Shown: positions 59,255 to 64,000 of the stretch, one piece after another
How the letters are laid out: every line of letters starts with the position of its first letter
How positions within the stretch are numbered: the first letter of the stretch is position 1
Assembly (NCBI RefSeq): GCF_020623625.1
Contig: NC_060204.1
Coordinates: forward strand, 1,280,501 to 1,344,500
DNA from: Saccharomycodes ludwigii
Taxonomy: Eukaryota; Ascomycota; Saccharomycetes; Saccharomycodales; Saccharomycodaceae
Direction: 5' to 3'
Length of the DNA stretch: 64,000 bases
Notes under the pieces: generated by a model
What the model saw: the letters and a program-made list of their open reading frames with translations, nothing else
Databases searched by the model: none
Told to the model about the DNA's origin: nothing
Program-made: the position numbers and the translations under genes

Positions 59255-59327
59255 TGAGTCGAAGTATTTATATATAATTATAAAAAAAAAACTTTTTTTT
59301 TTTTTTTTTTTCCTAATATTTTGACTC
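59255..59327. promoter_or_regulatory. two Gcn4-like TGASTC cores upstream of HOM6
   Basis: TGAGTC at 59255-59260 and TGACTC at 59322-59327 lie 135 and 202 bases upstream of HOM6. Each is followed by G instead of the consensus A, so each matches six of seven Gcn4 positions. HOM6 is a general amino-acid control target in S. cerevisiae. Confidence 0.5.
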
Positions 59328-59418
59328 GATAAATCGTTGTCAATTCGAAAGAAAAAAAAAAAAAAAAAAAAAAAATAATTCACGAAAAAGGTTTTGACAA
59401 CAATACCCAAAAATAATG

Positions 59419-59426
59419 TCACGTGA
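59419..59426. promoter_or_regulatory. Cbf1 site TCACGTGA upstream of HOM6
   Basis: A full TCACGTGA palindrome 299 bases upstream of HOM6, the same 8-mer as upstream of MET5. Confidence 0.6.
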
Positions 59427-59491
59427 AAATGCAAAGGGCTACTCGTTAAAATATACTTTAAAAAAGTATATATAAAGTCGTCAAAAAGAAA

Positions 59492-62400
59492 TCACTCTAT
59501 CCTTCCTTTTTTATTCAGCAAATCATTTATTTTCACCACCAACGGGTTTATTCTATCAAATATATCCTTTTTACTCACTCTCTTCCGATTACCAATACTG
59601 CCATGGCCTTCAGATTGTTGTGTTTCACTTGCTTGCAAAATAGAATCCTCCAATTCTTGGTTTTGTACTAGAACAAGCCCATAAAAATATTTAATATATA
59701 GTCCAATACATATCCCATCAAATATAATCGTCCCCTTTTTTAAATTTACAGATTCTAAAAAGACTTCTAATAGTTGTGCATCATATATTTTTATATCAAA
59801 ATCTTCGTAAACTTTTTGTGAAATTACATTAAAAACCTTAAAATTGACCGTTGGCAACCATTGCTCAACATATTCCTTATCATTTATTTGATAAGTAGAT
59901 TGAACACATTGACAATATAGCCTTGATGCCTTTTCTTGAACTGCATTCATGTTTAACATTCCCGATCCAAATTTTTTTATTTTTTTCAACACTTGAGAGA
60001 TTCCCTTAATATCGTTTTTACAAAATAAAAGTTCAATGTAAAAAACAATGTATTCGGTCGTATACACAAAGTGTTTACCAGGCCTTTCGAAATCTGGTTT
60101 CCAAATGGTCACTAAATTCTTGTTCACATTCTTTGCGTTTACCAACTCTTCCAACTGGGTTAAAGCTTTGTCCAACTGAGATAAATCTTCGAATAAAATT
60201 TTAGCAATTTTATATTTTGGTCTATGATACCACTTTTTTTTGTCCAAATGAATAATAACTTGTAATAACTCAATACACTTTTCATAAAAAACTTCTTTTG
60301 TATCTTCATTGCCTTTCCAAAACTCATCTCCCTTTTGGAACACAAAATTGTCCTCAGATAAATAGGCCAATGCAGTTTCTATTGATATTTCCTCTCTCTT
60401 AACCAACTTGTAACAGCAGACAATTAAAAAGTAATGCGGTTCTAATATGTGCTCATTTTTCTGTGTCTTAATATCCCAAGATAGTCTGCACGACCGTAAC
60501 AATTGCTCTTTATATTCGTCAAATACAGCACCAAATTTGAAATTTGCTTTGGCAAAATGGTATGGGATTTCCCACAACAAATTGCCCTTCATCTGTGGCG
60601 TTGCCAAAAGTGTTTTATTTGCCATTTCATAGGACAGAATTATACCTTTTTTAATGTTGTAATCCGAGATTAGTTGGTTTTCACTTGGCCCATTCACATA
60701 TACATGACCTTCTTCATCCATAAATAATGCTTTCATAGTTTCACGCTTAAAGCACAAACCTTCCATGGGTTTTAAATAACCCATAGTTAAACTAGAACCC
60801 AAGGCTTCTAGCATTTCACAGAGTAAGAATAGATTCTCTTTATTTGCTCCTATAATAGCATTAGGCATTTTTTGTAGACACAAACTGATAGCCATCATAT
60901 AACATAAAATAGAATACCTCTGAAATTTCGAAATACTTTTTTTCTTTTCAAAAACAATTAATTTATCTGATGTCCATGTCATATCGTCATCAACGATATA
61001 ATTGTAACACTTTGCCAATAAAAACCATGATTCAAATTTTCCGCTATCAAAAATTATATCTGATTTTAAATGCATGATAACTGTGTCCAACTCTGATGGT
61101 CGAGCTTGCATGCTTTTCTTTCTTATTTTATATATATTGAGCTGTTGTACAGCAAATACAAAAAAAACATTCGATTTAATGTAATCTTGATATGGATCCT
61201 CAGCATATATTATACCAATATCTAATTTTCCATTAAGTGCCGCTCTTAGCAAATCCACAGTTATTGGGCTCTCTAAATATTTTTTAAAATAACAATTGTT
61301 TCTGGATATGATATAGTTGGATTCATAATTGGGTTGTCCAATAACCTCCAAAATCATGTCTAAAGACTGTTTAGAACTTGCTTTGTTTAATGGGCCAAAC
61401 ATTGGATTCAAGTCTCCATATTGGTATCTTACGATAAACCGAGCCAATGCCAAGGCATTTTTTTTGGACATAACAGATTTTTTAGTATTATGTAACTCAA
61501 TTTGAGAATGTTCGGAATTGGTAATATGGACATGGTACCTGCAGTATAAAACTTGGTGAAGATAATCGAATGTAATTTCTGAGTGGAAAGTATATATAAT
61601 TTTCTCATTGAGCTGTAAAAATAATCCTGAATCACAAAAACCAAACGAATAGATCAGTTGGTGAAAATTGCTAAAAAATTCGCAGACTAGAGGTTCTAAA
61701 TCGGAAACATGTTTATAGATACAACATTGATAATAGCAGTAACTTAGAATGGCTGCAATGTTGGCGAACAATTCTTTTAAAATCTGAGAAGATTTTTCAG
61801 CTTTCTTGAAAAAAGAGTGCATACTAGAGTCTTTGAGGCACATCATTTCATAATGAATAATAGAATAGAAGAAACGGAAAGCTTCAACCAAAAATAGCAA
61901 ATTCGTACAACAAGTATCCAACTCTAAAACAACTAAAGGTGCGTCTAATAAAATTTGTGTATAGTATTTTGTAAATCTGCCAAGATTGTTTAATGTTACT
62001 ATCAAAACTGTACGCCTTTGTGATGGACTCATAGCTTTGTATCTATCAGACTTAATATTTCCAAAAATTTCTGCTAAAAGTTTAAAGTAACTGTGTTCAG
62101 CATCTTTAGCATTACCTTTTGTTATTAAATAATGGAATATGATATCCCATATTTGAAGCTTAAAAATAAACGGACATTTCTCAATAAAATTATAAAGAAC
62201 TATTTCCTCAGAATTCAAATTTTCTTTGTTGCCGGTTGTATTCAAAATCTTTAGTAAAGAGTTCAACTTCTCAGCTCGATTTAGATTCTCTGGGTCGCGA
62301 AATTTCTTGAGAATATTTATTTTAGATATCTCATTTTCAATATTAACGGTCGTTAAACTGGGTATGTACCTATAATTACAATTAGCCGATATTTCTTCAG

Positions 62401-63958
62401 CTTTCAATTTTTTTTTTATGCTTTCCAAACTTTTAATCATCTGTATGTCGTTTGCTTGATCAAATGCCTGACAAAAGTATAACATTGCCCATTGATACCG
62501 GGATATACTTGTATGTTGCCGTAAAAAATTGTCCCATCTCTCAATCTTATTCGAAATAAAAGTTAAGTTCTCTTCAAGTTCATTTTTCTTTTGGTCTGGA
62601 TAGCTATTTTTTAACAATTCTTTTGTCATTCTACAAAACAAATTTACTAATATTTCAATTATAGAAACAGCAAACAAACAGTATTTATTGTCACAGTCGA
62701 CAATAAGATCAAATAAATCTTCTTCCAAAAGCACAACAGAATATTCTACATATTCATACATATCAGCTGACCAAAGCGTGTCTGTTACAAGACACACAGA
62801 ACCATGTTTGCTTAGTAATGTAAACAGTAGCTTTATTCTTAGCTGCTGAAAGTGCGGGTGACATTGGTTTACTTCAGAAATAAATTCATCTAAAAGTTGG
62901 TCATGTAACACATTCATTGGCGCATTATTAACTTCATCACCAAAAGCACTTGTTCCTAAGATACACACGATTTCTTCAAGCTCATTCGAATTTTGTGTAT
63001 TGTATTCCGGAGAAGATTGTTTTAATATGTCCACATATTTATTCGACCAATTTGATAAACAATCGTAAAAATCTTTGATGGCCACTGCCATTTCTGATGT
63101 TGAGGGAACATTTTCTGACAAAAAAAGGTCCTCCTCAATACCATCAAAGCCCAAAGCTTTCAATGATTTATTAAATTCTGACAAAAATATACGATTCACA
63201 TTATTTTCTTTCTCAGAACTGTTGTTTCGTTCACGAACTCGTTTGCTAACCCTTTGAACTATTCTTTCTTCTGCAGACCTTTTGTTTGTGTTTTGAACAG
63301 AATACTCCTCTTTGTTTGTTACAGCAGATTTGCTATCCTCCTTTTTTACAAGTTCAGGCGTTTTTTGCTTCTTATTTTTGACCAAAATCTTTACTGACTC
63401 AATAGATTCGTCAACTTCAGAGTATGAATCATTTACTTTAGTTGGCATAATCGGTAGTTTATTATTTGGAGTCAAAGCTTTAAAACCAATAAAAAGTGAA
63501 TCCCATGAACTTTCTTCAACAATAATTTCGTAGATGGAAAGTTCCTTGATCATTTTATCATCTTGTGCTTTCATTTCGCTGATTTTTAGCAACAATGGAT
63601 TTATATTTTCATTAATTTTATAAGTTGAAGTGTTGTTTATGTTATTGTTGGTTTTGTTTTTTAGAAAAAGATTTTCCAAAAAAACGGAAAATACCTCATC
63701 CTTAGTCTCTTTTAAGATTTGCTGTTCTTTTGTAATAAATTTTTTCCATTGAGGCAACAATGTTCTTGAATTTGATATGAGGCTATCCCTTGTCAATTCG
63801 GTTTCTAGGATCCAACGTTGTAATTTTTTACTTTTAAAGGCTTGAAATAAATCTACCAATAGTTCGGTACATTGATAATCTGGAGTTCCATGTTGCAACG
63901 CCTCTAATAGATCAGTGATGCATTTTAAGATATCTTCTACAATATCTTCCGATTGCAT
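59492..63958 (-). CDS. HIR3: HIR histone chaperone complex subunit Hir3
   Basis: Hir3 is the large scaffold of the HIR complex (Hir1, Hir2, Hir3, Hpc2), which deposits H3-H4 independently of replication and represses histone genes. The 1488-residue protein from an ATG at 63958 is helical throughout, like Hir3/Cabin1 TPR-type proteins. An N-terminal segment around 120-260 is charged and basic (RVSKRVRERNN), and later blocks include SGKFESWFLLAKCYNYIVDDDMTWTSDKL and KGNLLWEIPYHFAKANFKFGAVFDEY, typical of the family. S. cerevisiae Hir3 has about 1648, so this is shorter and the N-terminal TPR part may begin upstream of the ATG chosen; however the frame has no earlier ATG within the remaining 42 bases. 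YJR140C follows HOM6 there. Confidence 0.88.
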   Translation of the reverse strand: MQSEDIVEDILKCITDLLEALQHGTPDYQCTELLVDLFQAFKSKKLQRWILETELTRDSLISNSRTLLPQWKKFITKEQQILKETKDEVFSVFLENLFLKNKTNNNINNTSTYKINENINPLLLKISEMKAQDDKMIKELSIYEIIVEESSWDSLFIGFKALTPNNKLPIMPTKVNDSYSEVDESIESVKILVKNKKQKTPELVKKEDSKSAVTNKEEYSVQNTNKRSAEERIVQRVSKRVRERNNSSEKENNVNRIFLSEFNKSLKALGFDGIEEDLFLSENVPSTSEMAVAIKDFYDCLSNWSNKYVDILKQSSPEYNTQNSNELEEIVCILGTSAFGDEVNNAPMNVLHDQLLDEFISEVNQCHPHFQQLRIKLLFTLLSKHGSVCLVTDTLWSADMYEYVEYSVVLLEEDLFDLIVDCDNKYCLFAVSIIEILVNLFCRMTKELLKNSYPDQKKNELEENLTFISNKIERWDNFLRQHTSISRYQWAMLYFCQAFDQANDIQMIKSLESIKKKLKAEEISANCNYRYIPSLTTVNIENEISKINILKKFRDPENLNRAEKLNSLLKILNTTGNKENLNSEEIVLYNFIEKCPFIFKLQIWDIIFHYLITKGNAKDAEHSYFKLLAEIFGNIKSDRYKAMSPSQRRTVLIVTLNNLGRFTKYYTQILLDAPLVVLELDTCCTNLLFLVEAFRFFYSIIHYEMMCLKDSSMHSFFKKAEKSSQILKELFANIAAILSYCYYQCCIYKHVSDLEPLVCEFFSNFHQLIYSFGFCDSGLFLQLNEKIIYTFHSEITFDYLHQVLYCRYHVHITNSEHSQIELHNTKKSVMSKKNALALARFIVRYQYGDLNPMFGPLNKASSKQSLDMILEVIGQPNYESNYIISRNNCYFKKYLESPITVDLLRAALNGKLDIGIIYAEDPYQDYIKSNVFFVFAVQQLNIYKIRKKSMQARPSELDTVIMHLKSDIIFDSGKFESWFLLAKCYNYIVDDDMTWTSDKLIVFEKKKSISKFQRYSILCYMMAISLCLQKMPNAIIGANKENLFLLCEMLEALGSSLTMGYLKPMEGLCFKRETMKALFMDEEGHVYVNGPSENQLISDYNIKKGIILSYEMANKTLLATPQMKGNLLWEIPYHFAKANFKFGAVFDEYKEQLLRSCRLSWDIKTQKNEHILEPHYFLIVCCYKLVKREEISIETALAYLSEDNFVFQKGDEFWKGNEDTKEVFYEKCIELLQVIIHLDKKKWYHRPKYKIAKILFEDLSQLDKALTQLEELVNAKNVNKNLVTIWKPDFERPGKHFVYTTEYIVFYIELLFCKNDIKGISQVLKKIKKFGSGMLNMNAVQEKASRLYCQCVQSTYQINDKEYVEQWLPTVNFKVFNVISQKVYEDFDIKIYDAQLLEVFLESVNLKKGTIIFDGICIGLYIKYFYGLVLVQNQELEDSILQASETQQSEGHGSIGNRKRVSKKDIFDRINPLVVKINDLLNKKGRIE

Positions 63959-64000
63959 GTTTTGGTAATTTTCAGTTAAACACTCATAGTATAAAAAACC

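Larger units (their letters stand above)
59121..59491. other. intergenic HOM6 promoter / HIR3 end
   Basis: HOM6 and HIR3 both read leftwards, so this 371-base gap is the HOM6 promoter. It holds TGASTC cores and a TCACGTGA palindrome, listed separately, plus T/A runs and a TA repeat near 59183-59205. Confidence 0.6.

Overview
The window is nuclear DNA of a budding yeast of the Saccharomycetaceae/Saccharomycodaceae type that never underwent the whole-genome duplication (WGD). It is very AT-rich, and almost every gap carries long A/T homopolymers. Apart from one tRNA, no gene needs an intron. About 28 protein genes, two tRNA genes and several regulatory sites can be supported. There is no transposon, virus-like element or CRISPR array. 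The species is not identified; the AT content and Asn-rich low complexity would suit Saccharomycodes or a relative, which is only a guess.

The strongest evidence for phylogenetic position is gene order. Genes found in S. cerevisiae on YML080-YML082, YJR127-YJR140 and YHR191-YHR200 are interleaved here in one run: DUS1, RSF2/TDA9, EFM3, (DAL2), ATP18, STR2, tRNA-Ile, MNS1, CTF8, LNP1, EGD2, MDM31, NVJ1-like, NMD5, UTP9, XPT1, SGM1, tRNA-Lys, RIX1, TIM8, TTI2, (pseudouridine-catabolism fusion), AIM18/AIM46, MET5, NBL1, RPN10, (GAF protein), IML1, HOM6, HIR3. Genes in parentheses are not at this locus in S. cerevisiae. This is the unduplicated ancestral order, and it supports several weakly conserved calls (NVJ1, TTI2, NBL1, SGM1, CTF8).

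Layout: 1-8.5 kb holds a DUS1 gene cut by the window edge, a large zinc-finger regulator, 2.7 kb of gene-poor DNA with hairpins, and an unrecognised coiled-coil gene split by a frameshift. 8.9-15.1 kb holds EFM3, allantoicase, ATP18, a small reading frame with an in-frame TGA, and STR2. 15.4-24.8 kb starts with a tRNA-Ile(UAU) with a 120-nt intron, followed by ER, chromatin-cohesion, nascent-chain and mitochondrial genes. 25-43.5 kb holds nuclear import, ribosome biogenesis, purine salvage, Golgi, mitochondrial import, TTT-complex and pseudouridine breakdown genes. 44-64 kb holds sulfite reductase, chromosomal passenger, proteasome, GAF, GATOR1, homoserine dehydrogenase and histone-chaperone genes.

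Functional links: HOM6, STR2 and MET5 all feed sulfur amino-acid synthesis. MET5 and HOM6 have perfect TCACGTGA (Cbf1) sites upstream, and MET5 also has a Met31/32 core. RPN10 has an exact proteasome PACE element, DAL2 has GATA elements and ATP18 has a CCAAT box, so several S. cerevisiae regulatory circuits seem conserved.
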